Assembly (NCBI GenBank): GCA_963575745.1
Contig: CAUYUJ010021055.1
Location: 75,746-139,745 of the forward strand
DNA: 64,000 nt
DNA from: Prorocentrum cordatum
Lineage: Eukaryota; Sar; Dinophyceae; Prorocentrales; Prorocentraceae
Direction: 5' to 3'
Part shown: in pieces, positions 29,900 through 41,162 of the stretch
Layout: each line of letters starts with the position of its first letter
How positions within the stretch are numbered: the first letter of the stretch is position 1
Notes under the pieces: generated by a model
Seen by the model: only the letters and a program-made list of their open reading frames with translations
Told to the model about the DNA's origin: nothing
The model's database searches: none
Position numbers and translations under genes: made by a program

Positions 29900-32830
29900 T
29901 CACATGATCGTGCACTTCGTGAGATCCCCCTTCCAAAGCCTCCCAATTTCCGGATAAAGCAAACCACGATTCCTGAAATCCTGCGTCCGTGAGAAAATTA
30001 TGACTGAAGTCTGCCCACTGGCTTTTGGGTCTACCTTGTGACCGAGCCAAATTCCGCTTCGCCGTGCGCTGCGGCTCCCAAATAACAACAACTCGCGCCC
30101 ACCTTTCTCTGTCCAGCTCTCGCACGCGTTCTGCCCACTTTCATTTCGACCTTCGTTGCGCGACTGTCCACAAATCAACATGCAGATCTTCCAATGTCGT
30201 CTCGGCTGCGCGCGTTGCCCGTGTCATCCAATCCACCGAAGGCTCTAATTCTCCATATGCAGTGCCGCGTGCCCAGGTTCGCCGCCTCTGGTGTCCAAGG
30301 ATGAGACGCAGCATGCGTCGCCGACATTTTTGCAACTTCCGACCCATAGTTGCCGTCAACGTCCAGGTCGCTGCACCGCACAGTACTGTGGGCTTGACGA
30401 CCATGCCAAACAGTTTCAAGCAACCACTCAAGGAGTACATGTTGTAGGCGAGCTCTTGCATGTACACCATAAATTTCCGCCAACACATGGCAAGTCTGTC
30501 GTGAAGCGCCGCGTCGTCGGGCTCGTCAAAGGTGAGCTTGCGCCCGAGGTATTTGACGCTGCCTGAAAGAGAAACGAAACTCGATTCTTCTACTATCCAC
30601 ATCCATGCACGTCCTGGATAATATACCTGTCCATTTCGTCAAATTGCATGCGATGTTCGCTTTCTCTGGATGGAATGTCAAGCCCTTCTGTCCAGCAGCC
30701 GCAACGTGGCCGCCGAGCATATTCCGCAGATGTGCATAAGACGACGCAGCCAGTAAGACACCATCGGCAACGCGTACATTGGATAGCAAAATACACTCTG
30801 TATAACCAAGAGGTCACCCACAACTCTTCTGCGACCACTTCTCCTTCACCTCCCGGAACACGCATTCCAGGACGGCGTTGAAAAGCAACGAGTTCAGAGG
30901 ATCACCTTCTTTGGTTCACCGTCGCAGAGAGACGGGTCCTGTCTGCGCGAACATCACCATTCTGATCTGAGTACAAGTGCGAAAAGAAGGTCACGTAAGC
31001 GCGCGGTACACCATGCCTCTTGAGCGCCTTACATACCCACTTGCGCTCCACATTGTCGAACGCCTTCATAAAGCCCAGCGCCGCAAACCACACTGGGCGG
31101 CTCCATTCTTGATTTTATTGCATTCGAGATGTCACCCCAATGGTCCACCGCACTGGAGTCGCGTCGAAAGCCAGCCTGGTCAGGCACCTGCTCCTTGTCT
31201 GAGATCTTCTCCAATCGCTGGGCAAACAGCCGGGCAAACAACATGCAAAGAATTTGTATACTTGCTCAGGGCCTGTAATTTGACGGTAACTTCGGGCCAC
31301 CGACTTTGAACACCATTGTCACAAGGGACTCCTTCCACCTTGCTGGGGCCTTCTTCGGATCTTCCAGGATACGATTGCACACGACAAACAGCGCGTTCTC
31401 CAAAAGGTGTTCCTCCTGCTTTGATAATTTCTGTGATTATTCCAGCCGTGTCCATGCATTTGCCACACATGAGTTGCCGCACTGCCTCGCGGAGCTCGTC
31501 CTCTGTGAAGGGCTGGACTCCCGCGACGTCCAATTCAGCAGGTAAACACGTTTCGGTTTCCAACGCGTGCCAGGACGCGTACAAGTCCGAATTTGAAATC
31601 CGAAAACACATTAGCTATGTCTTGTCTGCTCGTCTGCTCCATCACTACTGAATCTACCACTGATGCGATCAAGTTCCGTTTTCCTCTTTGTTTGGTGTCT
31701 GCAATGATTCCCAATCCTTCTCCTGAGACCAATATTTCTGACACGTGCGCCTGGCATTCCGAGCGGTGCAAGTTGCGGATATCCCTCCGGATGTGTTTGC
31801 TTACCTGCGTACGTGCACTAGGCTCGCCTCGATGGTTTGTTCGTTGATGTACTAGCGCTTGAAAATTGTTGCCCGTAGGTCTGCCGCATTGTCGATTGGA
31901 CCGTTCTGGAAATGATGGTTTCGAGGCCGTATTAGGCATATATTCTTCTATTCAGCCAAGCCCCAGTCCACCACCCATCGACAGAGTCACACTTGATGTT
32001 GTGATTCCGATATGTGTGTGCTTTGTTGTGTTTCTTATTTCTCTTCTTTCGCTTCTCCTCGCCTGCCTTCAACACCACGCGAACAGCGCGATGGTCAGAA
32101 CCGAGGTCGACGAATGGCTGCGAATCTGCATTCGTGACTTGTCACCACGCCCTCCTGTCTACAAGTATGGACTCGATCTGCCGGGTCCGTCCACTAGGCC
32201 CACATATGTGCAGCGTTGGTGCGGCGGTTTTGGGAAGTACGTGTTGGCAATCACCTACCTGTCTTGCACATGATGCCCAGCTCTTTAGCCAAGTGCCTCT
32301 GGAATTCGAAAGAACAAGACCATGACGACCAAGGATCCTGGTGTCATCGCTCTCCGTGCAGTTCCCAACTTGAGCGTTAAAATCGGCACCAAGGTTTAAA
32401 CCCATCTTCTTCTCCTGCGCATATGATCTTAGCTCTGTGAAAATAGTGTACAGCTCCTGCATGTACGCGTCCCCACAGCCAGAACGAGGAAAATGTGCAG
32501 ACACAATCCTCGCTCTCAGTCCACCTACCAAGATATCAACACATGCAACTATTTCCAAAAATCCCAATGATATCTCGAACGTAATTCACAAAGCGCTTGT
32601 TGTATCAGAATGGTGACCCCACGTCTACCTGCCATGCCACCAGAAGCTGTGAATAGGTGACCTGATGGAGTAGTGAACTAATATGTGTTGTCCTATCACC
32701 ATGTTTCGTTTTTTTAAGGATATCCCACTCCACCGACGATAACTTGGAAAAGAACTCTCCAAGGCGGCCGTCGTTACTCAAAACACGTGTTTTTTTCAAA
32801 AGAATCGAAACACTGCGTGTATTCATGGCT
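29900..32830 (-). pseudogene. Degenerate LINE: endonuclease, reverse transcriptase and C-terminal domain
   Basis: Minus-strand fragments in several frames line up in LINE order. The endonuclease/exonuclease/phosphatase N-terminus (NDGRLGEFFSKLSSVEWDIL) lies near 32760. Its core (GADFNAQVG, SNSRGTWLKSW, GPSGRTRQIESILVDRRAW) spans 32560-32145. The pre-RT segment FTEDELREAVRQLMCGK lies near 31500, and PDQAGFRRDSSAVDH near 31180. Motif A is ALGFMKAFDNV near 31080, motif B GDPLNSLLFNAVLE near 30880, and motif C VRVADGVLLAAS near 30770. The thumb is VKYLGRKLTF...LKLFGMVVKP...CGAATW (30560-30350). The C-terminal GRPKSQWADF...ESWFAL...EALEG ends near 29910. The YxDD box has lost its second Asp (ADG) and the endonuclease QID is QIE. 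Frameshifts and stops are numerous, so it is inactive. Confidence 0.88.
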
Positions 32831-32913
32831 CGTGGTATTGGATGACCTTCACCATGCCTATCCTTGAACTGGTGCCCGCTGTGCGGTTCGATTGCGCTCC
32901 GGCTTGCAGTGCG

Positions 32914-33170
32914 TCACTCAAACCCCCGTTTCTCAATCCACTCTGAGATGCTCTCAATAATCAGGTCCTTGATGGCGTTCAAACTGTCGTCGAGCTCTAT
33001 GCTCCCGCCCGCTCCGATCAAAGCGACCTTCTCACCCTTTCGTTGTCCTGTGGACTTGTCCCACTTGATGCGAATATCTTTTAATGGATGTCTGGCGTCT
33101 TCGTGAAGATGGCATTTCGTATATCCCAACGATTTGTCGCAGCATCCTTTTCGATCTTTTCCGAAGACCG
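32914..33170 (-). pseudogene. Protein-like remnant 5' of LINE, possible ORF1 tail
   Basis: On minus, about 80 residues of ordinary composition end at a stop near 32914. They include KCHLHEDARHPLKDIRI, KWDKSTGQRKGEKVALIG, GSIELDDSLNAIKDLIIES and EWIEKRGFE. Upstream the same frame runs into the 18-bp minisatellite (FRRPFGF-like repeats). Position and strand suggest the C-terminal part of an upstream LINE ORF cut off by the minisatellite. No domain is recognised. Confidence 0.4.
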
Positions 33171-34690
33171 AAGGCGCGCCGAAAACCAAAGGAGCGCCGA
33201 AAACCAAAGGGGCGCCAAAACTAAAAGGGCGCCGACCATCAAAAGGGAACCGAAAACCAAAGGAGCGCGGAAAACCAAAAGAGCGCCGAAAACCAAAGGG
33301 GCGCACAAAACCAAATGGGCGCCGAAAACCGAACGAACGCCGGAAACCAAAGAGGCGCCGAAAAACAAAAGCTCCGAAAACCAGCGGGGCGCCGGAAAAC
33401 CAAAAAGGCGCCGACAACCAAAAGAAACGCCGAGAATCATAGCAGCGCCGAAAACCAAAAGGGCGCCGAAAACCAAATAAGCACCGAAACCCAAAAGGGC
33501 GCCAAAAACCAAAGAGTCGCCGAACTTGAAAAGGACGCCGGAAACCAAAGGCGCGCCGGAAACCAATAAGGCGCCGACAACCAAAAGGTCGCCAAACACC
33601 AATAGGGCACCGAATACAAAAACAGTGCCGAAAACCAAAGGGGCGCCCAGAACGAAAAGGGCACCGAAAACTAAAAAGGCACCGAAAACCAAAGGGGCGC
33701 CGAAAAACAATGGGGCGCAGAAAACCAGGAGGGCGAAAACCAAAAATGAAAAAAGCGCCGAACACAAAAAGGGGCGACGAAAACAAAGAAGGGGCGAAAC
33801 CAAAAGAGCACCGAAAACCCAAGGGACGCCGAAAACAAGAAGGCGCCGAAAACCAAAAAGGCGCCGAAAGCCCAGGGGGAGCCGAAAACCGAAAGGAGCA
33901 CCGAAAATCAAAGGGGCGCCGAAAACCAACGATGCACCGAAAACCAAAAAGGCGCCAAATACCCAAAGGAGCGCCGTTAACCAAAAGGACGCTGAAAACC
34001 AAAGGGACGCAAACAACAACGAAGCTGCGAAAACGGACAGGGCGCCGAAAACAAAAAGGACGCTGAAAACCAAAGGTGCGCCGAAAATCGCAGGAGCGCA
34101 GAAAACGAAAGGGGCGCCGAAAACCAAACACGCGCCAAAAACCAAAGAAGCGCCAAAAACCAACGATGCACCGAAAACCAAAAGGGCACCGAAAAAACAA
34201 AAAACAAAAAAACGCGCCGATAACCAAAAGAGCGTTGAAAACCAAAGGGCTCCAAAAACCAAAGGCGCTCCGAAAGTCGAAGAGCGTCGAAAACCACAGG
34301 GGCGCCGAAAACCAAAAAGCGCCGAAAACCAAAACGGCGCAGAAACTAAAAGGGCGCCGAAAATTCGAAGGGCGCCGAAAACAAAGAGGGTGCCGAAAAC
34401 CGAAGGGGCGCCGGAACCAAAGAGGGCGCCGAAAACCAACGATGCGCCGAAAACCACTGGCCGCGCAGAAAATCAAAAGGGGCGTCGAAAACCCAAGGAG
34501 CGCCGAAAACCGAAGGAGCGCCGACAACCAAAGGAACGCCGAACACTGAAGCAGCGCCGACCCCCCCCCCCCAAAAAAAAAAAGCCAAAGACCCAAGGGG
34601 CGCCGAAAACCAAAGAGGCGCCGAAAACCAAAGGGACGCCGAAAACCACAAGTACGCCAAAAACCAAAGAGGCGCCGAAAACCAAGGAGG
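33165..34690. repeat. 18-bp minisatellite GCGCCGAAAACCAAAGGG, about 85 copies
   Basis: The unit GCGCCGAAAACCAAAGGG repeats for 1.5 kb with substitutions and rare indels. Because 18 is six codons, long frames stay open on both strands: plus reads KTKGAP hexapeptides (409 codons from 33526), and minus reads FGAPLV or FRRPFG hexapeptides (up to 560 codons). There is no independent sign of translation. A short block of the same unit lies at 29726-29850 across the LINE. Confidence 0.95.
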
Positions 34691-34764
34691 AAAAGTACAT
34701 TTCAAAGCCCCCCCTTCAGCCAGGACCCTCCAGCTGGAAAAGCCCACAGAAGTAGGGGAGGGGC

Positions 34765-35130
34765 GGGGGTAGCTTCGGAAGCCACCCCCCACTCTTGAAA
34801 GGGGAGCCCAGGCTTACCCCGGGCCCCGAAAAGGAGGGGGGGGTAGCTTCCAAGCCCGCCCCCCCCTTTGGCCAGGGACCCGCCAGTTACAAAATCCAAA
34901 CAAAAAGAAGAGGGGGGAGGTAGTTTCGGAAGCCCCTCCCCCCCTTCCAAAGGGGAATCCGGACTGACCCCGGGCGCCGAAAAGGGGAGGGGGGGGGTTC
35001 GCTTCCAAGCCCCCCCCCCCTTCTAGCCAGGGCCCTCCCCCCAGCCAAAAGATGCCCGCAAAGGGCGGGGGAGCGGGGGGGGGGGCAGCTCTGGAAGCCC
35101 CCCCCCTTCTTTCCAAGCGAGGGGGGGGGG
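34765..35130. repeat. ~160-bp GC-rich tandem repeat, about 2.5 copies
   Basis: TAG(C/T)TTCGGAAGCC followed by C-runs occurs near 34770 and 34920, with a diverged CAGCTCTGGAAGCC near 35085. Each complete unit contains GACC/TTACCCCGGGC(C/G)CCGAAAAGG and a CCAGGGACCCGCCAG-like segment. Long C and G homopolymers make exact alignment uncertain. Confidence 0.75.
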
Positions 35131-35339
35131 GAGCTTGAAGCTGGGGCCCCCCCTTGTCGTGGGAGGCGTGCCACGAGCGCGCTCTGCCCGAGAAGACCCC
35201 CACCGCAAGGAAGACGGCGAGAGGCGGGCGCGAGGGCGGAGGCGTGCACGAGGCGCCCCCGCCAGCTTATTGGGGAAGCCGACCCTGGTCAAGCCGTTTG
35301 CGGACTGGCGGCGAACAGCGGCGGAGAACGGCAAAGAGG

Positions 35340-35650
35340 AGAGAAAGAGGAGGAGGAGGAGGAGGAGGAGGGGAGGAGGCGGAGAAGGAGGAGGAGGCGG
35401 AGGAGGAGGAGGAGGAGGAGGAGGAGGGAGGAAGAGGAGGAGGGGGAGGAGGAGGAGAGGAGGAGGAGGAGGAGGCGGGGAGGAGGCGGAGGAGTGGGGG
35501 GGAAGGAGGAGGAGGAGGAGGAGGAGGGAGGAGGAGGAGGAGGAGGGCGGAGGAGGAGGAGGAGGAGGAGGAGGAGGAGGAGGGGAGGAGGAGGGGGAGG
35601 AGGCGGAGGAGGAGGAGGAAGGGGAGGGGGGGAAGAGGAGGAGGAGGATG
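35340..35650. repeat. (GGA)n purine tract
   Basis: About 310 bp of GGA/GGC-interrupted purines. The 559-codon plus frame and the opposite Pro/Ser/Leu frames crossing it are by-products of the repeat. The GC-rich 35700-36290 downstream has no recognised gene. Confidence 0.92.
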
Positions 35651-36295
35651 GCGGCAGATAGCGCAAATAGCGGCAGACGCCCCGCGCCGACCGTCCACCC
35701 ATCACCCCCCCCCCTAGTCGCCGCGAAACGCTCCCCCCCCCCAAAAAACAAAGCTGCTGGTGAAGTTTCAGGCGGCCCGCAAGACAAGCCTCAAGGGCCG
35801 GGGCGAGGCGCGGCGTGCCCGACCTGTGAAGCGAGGCGGCCGACGGCAGGGCGCAGCTCGGGCGGGCCCGCCCGAAACGGATGCGGGGAGGGCGGGGTGC
35901 GGGAAAAGAAGCGGTGCGCGACACGGCCAGGAACCTCTGCTTGGCGTGCTGAAGCGGCGGCCCCGGCGGCACGCCGTGCCTCGAGCGCGGGCGGCGTGCC
36001 GCTCCGCTCCAGAGGGGCGGGAGGCTCGGCAGGGCTCGGGGCTGGGACGCCTGGGGGCCGCGACGTGGCTCGCGTGTCGCGCCGACGCGCGGCCGGCCAG
36101 AGCCGGCGGAGCGACGCGCCAGGCCAAAGTTCCGAGACGCAGATGCCCGGCAGCACGCGTGGTCCCGAAGCGGCAGCGGTCACCGACTGGCAGATGGCCT
36201 TCCGTTGTCCAGCGGACCGCGCCCGCGACGGCACCGACAACGAGCACTGCCCAGAGTGGACAACAACTGCTGTGGGACTGCGCCCCATGCATGCC

Positions 36296-36439
36296 ACACA
36301 CGCACACACACACACACACACACGTCGACCATCCCAATCAGGAGACCAACGAGGGGGGCACCCAGGGCCGATCGTCCTCCTCCTCCTCCTCCTCCTCCTC
36401 CTCCTCCAACTAACTCCTCCTCCTCCTCCTCCTCCTCCT

Positions 36440-36470
<31 letters not shown>

Positions 36471-36481
36471 ATCATCATCAG

Positions 36482-36548
<67 letters not shown>

Positions 36549-36565
36549 GTCATCATCATCACCAC

Positions 36566-36597
<32 letters not shown>

Positions 36598-36920
36598 CCC
36601 TCCTCCTCCTCCTCCTCCTCCTCCGCCGCCTCATGCTCCTCCTCCTCAGTCTCCCCGATGTCCCCCTCAACATCCAAGGTATTACAGCAGGGTCGGCCAA
36701 TTGGACTGGACAAGGATGCGCGGAAGGCGGCCAGAGAGCAACAGGATCAGACACAGAAGAAGAGGGGGGCGGACGGAGCGGAAGGAGAAGGTGGAACGCC
36801 TGTCAAATCCTTGAGGGGAGGACGCGGAGGAGGAAGTGGAATGGAAGAGATGGAGGAGGAGGAGGAGGAGGAGGAGGAGGAGGAGGAGGAGGAGGAGGAG
36901 GAGGAGGAGGCGGTGGAGAA
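36296..36920. repeat. Compound microsatellite (CA)n-(CTC)n-(CAT)n-(CTC)n, then (GGA)n
   Basis: (CA)n at 36298-36322, (CTC)n at 36378-36440, (CAT)n at 36440-36597, (CTC)n at 36598-36650 and, after unique sequence, (GGA)n at 36850-36915. Switches from one motif to the next are abrupt. No gene. Confidence 0.92.
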
Positions 36921-37149
36921 TGAGGAGGCGGTGGAGACGGATGACAAAGGCAAGGGGCAGAGGACAAGGCTGGGACGCGCATCCCCCCCTTTTTCTGACT
37001 CCTCAGCGCGGACAGCGCAGAGGAGTGGAGGAGGGGCAGGAGCAGGAGTAGAGGATGCAGGAGGATGCAGAGGATGAGGCGGGATAGGCGGAGGGATGGA
37101 GAATGGTATGCACTTTTTGAGCCAGGTAGCGCGGGTTATCTGGGCGGGC

Positions 37150-37540
37150 GGATGGGCGAGTCCGCTAGCAGGTGGCATCACGCCCATGCCCCGGTTGTTG
37201 CGATTGCTGCAACTAATGCTGCGATTGTTACTTACTAATCCTGCAACTGTGGCTGCGACTGCTGGTGATACTGCAAATCTGCTGCTTGTGCTGCCAGCGC
37301 TGCTGATACTACTCCTGCTACTGTTGCTCCTACTACTGCTGACGCTACTACTGACTGGAAGGCCGATGCTACTAGTGCTGATGCTCTTAATGCTGCGGTT
37401 GCCTCTGCTATTGATGGTGCTGCTGCTTCCACTGCTGCTACTGTTGCTACTGTGGCTGCTGTTGCTGCTGGTACTGTTGTTCCTAATACTGTCGCTACTG
37501 CTGCTGCTGCTACTGGTGTCCCTACTACGCACTGTTCTGC
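37150..37540. repeat. Degenerate (CTG)n-like array
   Basis: CTGCTACTG/TTGCTGATACT-type triplet words on plus, more diverged than the other microsatellites. Leu-rich plus frames and Ser/Asn-rich minus frames follow from the triplet period. Confidence 0.8.
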
Positions 37541-37699
37541 TGGAGGGATGGCGGAGGAGAGCGAGGAGGGTCGAAGGATGCTGGTGGAGAGGAGGGCTGG
37601 AGGAGGAGGAAGAGAAAAGAAGAAAAAAAAAAGGAAGGACGTCGGCGATTGGGGGAGGGCTGAGGAAGGAAGAGGGTGAAGAAGAAGAAGAAGAAGAAA

Positions 37700-37965
37700 A
37701 GGAGCAGGAGGCCTGCGTGCAGCACGTGCACGAGTACACCACCTGCGCGCCTAAACACACAAGCCTGCGAACACCACAAGCGCATGCTTGTGCACACTGC
37801 AGGCGTCGGAGACACAAGGCGCACGGGAACAAGCACGGCTTGCGTACACCACAGAGCGAGCAGACACCAAAGGGCCTGTCTACACTGCCACGGGCCTGCG
37901 CAGACCACGTGCCCGTGTACACCGCAAGCCTGTGTCCACCACAAGCCTACGAAAGCGCGCGAAGC
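37700..37965. repeat. GCCTGCGTACACCACAAG-like degenerate repeat
   Basis: Short words such as GCCTGCG(A/T)ACACCACA, TGTGCACACTGCAG and GTGTACACCGCAAGCCTG recur about every 30 bp. The following 37966-38960 has no repeat or recognised gene, only overlapping short frames. Confidence 0.55.
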
Positions 37966-38967
37966 GATAGATCCAACACCCATGTGCGCTAACCACTGTG
38001 GTGGGTGGGTTGGCAGCGGTGCTGAGCGGGACGAGCGGGGCGTCATGCGATCCATTGAAAAAGCTGGTGTTTGGGAGACCAGATAATGCACCTGACCTGC
38101 TTACCCGAGAGAACTCCACCTAGAGAAGAAGGGGGCAACGAGGAGGAGGGAGAACGAGCAGGAAGACAGAGGAAGGAGAACCTTTCCTTGTCGTTTCCTG
38201 TTCCCCGCCCTTCCGCCCATCCCTCCCTCATGCCCACTCGCAACCGATCCCATTCCATTTCCTATCGCCTCACATGAATTCTCCTTCCTCGCTTCTCGAT
38301 CCCAGTCCATTCCACATCCCCGCGCCCCCCCTCCCCCTTTGGCGATGTCCTTGGCTCTTCTCAGGATGTCCCGAGCACGGCCGTCCAGCTTGACAATACG
38401 GGCCTTGTCCGACTTTTCCTGCGGCGCGTGTCGGGAAGGTCGAAACTCCTCCCCCCCCCCAGCAGAGGTGGCCGGCGGCTTCCAATCGGCCCTCCCATGA
38501 GCCCCACGTGCGGTCGTCGGAGGGCGACGAGGAGGACCTAGGATACACACTTCAATGATGCTGCGGTACATACCCCAGTCCCCAATCTCCCCCCACGAGT
38601 ACCAACAGGTGTTCCTTTTTAGTGCGGAGAGAGGCAGGTTGAAAGATGGACGCCAAATGGGCATGTCCTGCAGGCGAGACCCCCACCTTGACTTGGAAAC
38701 GCCCCGCATGTTTGGAGGAGGAAGAGAGTGCGGCCTCCCCCCCGTGTCCAAAGGATACCCTCGAGCCATGGGCAGAGGCGAAGCGTAGCCCCACCACAAA
38801 GCCAGCTGCGACGCACGCGAGGCGGAGCGATGCCAAGCGGGATGGCAAGCGGGATGCGAGCGGCACGGCCCGCTGCCTTACGCAGACGATCGAGGGTTTC
38901 AGCAGGTTGTAACTGCGAGTCCACGCTCGGCACCATCACAGGAAGGCAGCACGACAACGTGGAGCTT

Positions 38968-39052
38968 CTCCTCCTCCTCCTCCTCCTCCTCCTCCTCCTC
39001 CTCCTCCTCCTCCTCCTCCTCCTTCTCCTCCTCCTCCTCCTCCTCCTCCTCA
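38968..39052. repeat. (TCC)n microsatellite
   Basis: Pure CTC triplets with one CTT change. Flanked by CCCGCCCC-rich DNA to about 39150. No gene. Confidence 0.95.
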
Positions 39053-39560
39053 CTCCAACTCCCACCACCCTCGCGCTTGTCCACCCTCCGCCCCCGCCCG
39101 CCCCGCCCCCGCCCCCCGCCCTTCACTGCCGCCCCCCCCCCCCCCTCTGTTGGAGGATGGGCACGGCCGGAGCAGGGAAAGAAAGAGGAGGACGAGGGGG
39201 CTGAGGAAGAGAGAAGGTCAGGAAGACGGGCGGAAGAAGGGAGGACAGGGACGGAGGAGCACCAGGAGGAGGAGGAGGAGGAGGACCGAAGAAAAACCGA
39301 CAGGCGTCAACGGTGCTGCAATACGCATCCCGCTCCAAGTCCCCTCACCATGAGACCCTGCAAAAGCTCAGCTTCACGACAAGAAGTCGAAAAGCCCCCT
39401 GGGGGGGAGGAAGAAAAAAAAAAAAAAAACGTGAGCAAAGAAAAAAAAAAAAAAAAGCCCCCTGCCACCCTGGCGGGAGCCCCAGTTTGCAAAGGCTACG
39501 ACCTCCATCCTTCTGGCCGGATGCTTCTCGCATCGGCCACCGCATCACAGGCACGGAGTG

Positions 39561-39738
39561 CTCCAGATTTCGTAATAAAGGGAGGGGGGTCTCATTTCGG
39601 GGGGGGTCTCTTCCAGGCTATCTTGGAGGGCCTGGGGGGTCTGGGGACGATGTTTTGGAGGGCTCTCCCACGGGGGAGGTCTGAAATGGCTTGTCTTGGA
39701 AGGTCCAGAACCCCTCCCTTTTATTACGAACTCTGGAG
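39561..39738. mobile_element. 178-bp hairpin unit, MITE-like
   Basis: The left end CTCCAGATTTCGTAATAAAGGGAGGGG pairs with the right end CCCCTCCCTTTTATTACGAACTCTGGAG with two or three mismatches. Inner segments (CATTTCGGGG.. against ..TGAAATGG) extend the pairing weakly. The loop is G-rich. No second copy is seen in this window. Confidence 0.7.
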
Positions 39739-40079
39739 TACTATTTTCTGGATGCTCTTGCCTGAGTCGCGGGTCTCTTCGCTGCTGGGTCCTCTGCGTT
39801 CTGCCCAGACCCCCAACTTGCGGCCTCCTTCGGGGGCGGCGCAGGACGCCCTCCACAGGCTAAAGAGCGCTGAGATGACCCAGGGGGAGACGGGCGTGGG
39901 AATTTCCGTGAGTCCATCTTGACACATTATACCGGCGAAGGACCCAACCACAAGGCAATTGTGAGTACCACAAGGCAGTTGGGACGAAGGAGGAGGAGCT
40001 CTTCATGGGGCCACGTGACGTGTGAGGGTATGCCGACATGGGCGGGGGGGCGTACGTGGAGAAGGGTCCGGGGGGGCAA

Positions 40080-40320
40080 CCCCCCCAAATCCCCCAAAAG
40101 CTCCCTGTGGACAGTTTTGGCAGGTCTGGGAGTGAAAAACCCCTGAACTTCCGCAAAACATGCAGGAGGGGTTGAGGGCAGCTCTGGAATAGAAACCCCC
40201 CTAAACCCCCAAGAACTCGCCTGGGTAAAATTTGCAAGGGATATCCGAGGAGGGAAACCTTTTAAACCTCCCAAAAACCCAGCGAGAAGGGTTTCTAGAA
40301 GGTCTGTGGGTGTAGGGGGA
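40080..40320. repeat. ~60-bp degenerate tandem repeat, four copies
   Basis: Units start CCCCCAAATCCCCCAAAAGC, CCCTGAACTTCCGCAAAAC, CCCTAAACCCCCAAGAAC and TTTTAAACCTCCCAAAAACC, each followed by a GG(C/T)AG(G/C)TCTG-like half. Spacing is near 60 bp, so a minus frame shows a repeated 20-residue peptide (GGLKGFPPR, WGFRGVSIP). Not regarded as a gene. Confidence 0.7.
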
Positions 40321-40379
40321 TCCGAAAGGAAAAAAAACGAACGCCCCCCCTCCAAGGGGGTTCTGGTTTTTGTTCCAAG

Positions 40380-40860
40380 AAGTATTTGGGGAACTGCCAC
40401 TCCGTACGGCCCGAGAGGGTCCCAAAATGGCCCCGAGGCTGCCCAAGAGGGCCGAGAACGGGCCCAAGAGCGCTCCGAGACGGCCGAAGATAGCCTCAAG
40501 ACAGCCCAAGAGGATCCCGAGGCGGCCTGAGAGGGCCCCTGGGAGTATGCCTAGAGGGCCCTAAGAAGAAATACAACTGATGCCTACTACCCCCCCTTGC
40601 CACCGTGCCCCGAGGCAAGAGGTGGAGCGTCCTCAGGTCCCTCGGTTCCATTAAATTGAATATGGTAACACTCGTTGACGCGCCCACAACCCAAAGTTGT
40701 GGGCGCTCTTGGGCCTTCTCACTAAACACTTCCTGATGTCAGAGGGGCCCAAGACGGACCGAGAGGGCCCCAAGAAGCTCCCGAACGATCCACGAGGGCC
40801 CCGAGACAGACCAAGAGCGCTCCGAGACGGCCACGATTGCCTCAAGACGGCCTAAGAGGC
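40380..40860. repeat. CCAAGACGGCCC-type degenerate minisatellite, block 6
   Basis: Two stretches (about 40420-40562 and 40745-40860) of CCGAGAGGGCCCCAAG words flank about 180 bp of unique sequence. Same strand as blocks 1-5. Confidence 0.75.
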
Positions 40861-40879
40861 ACCCAAGAGGCGGAAGCGG

Positions 40880-41162
40880 AAGGGTGGGAGGATGAGGAGG
40901 AGGAAGAGGAGGAGGAGGAGGAGGGGGAGGAGGGAGGAGGAGGAGGAGGAGGAGGAGGAGGAGTGGGGGGGGGAGAAGGAGGAGGAAGAGGAGGAGGAGG
41001 AGGAGGAGGAGGAGGAGGAGGAGGAGCAGGAGGAGTGGGGGGGAGGAAGATGAGAGGAGGAGGAAGATGAGGAGGAGGAGGAGAGAGGAGGAGGAGGGGG
41101 AGGAGGGAGGAGGAGGAGGGGAGGAGGAGGAGGAGGAGGAGGAGGAGGAGGAGGAGGAGGCT
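40880..41162. repeat. (GGA)n purine tract
   Basis: Imperfect GGAGGA with GTGGGG interruptions. It directly follows minisatellite block 6. No gene. Confidence 0.93.
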
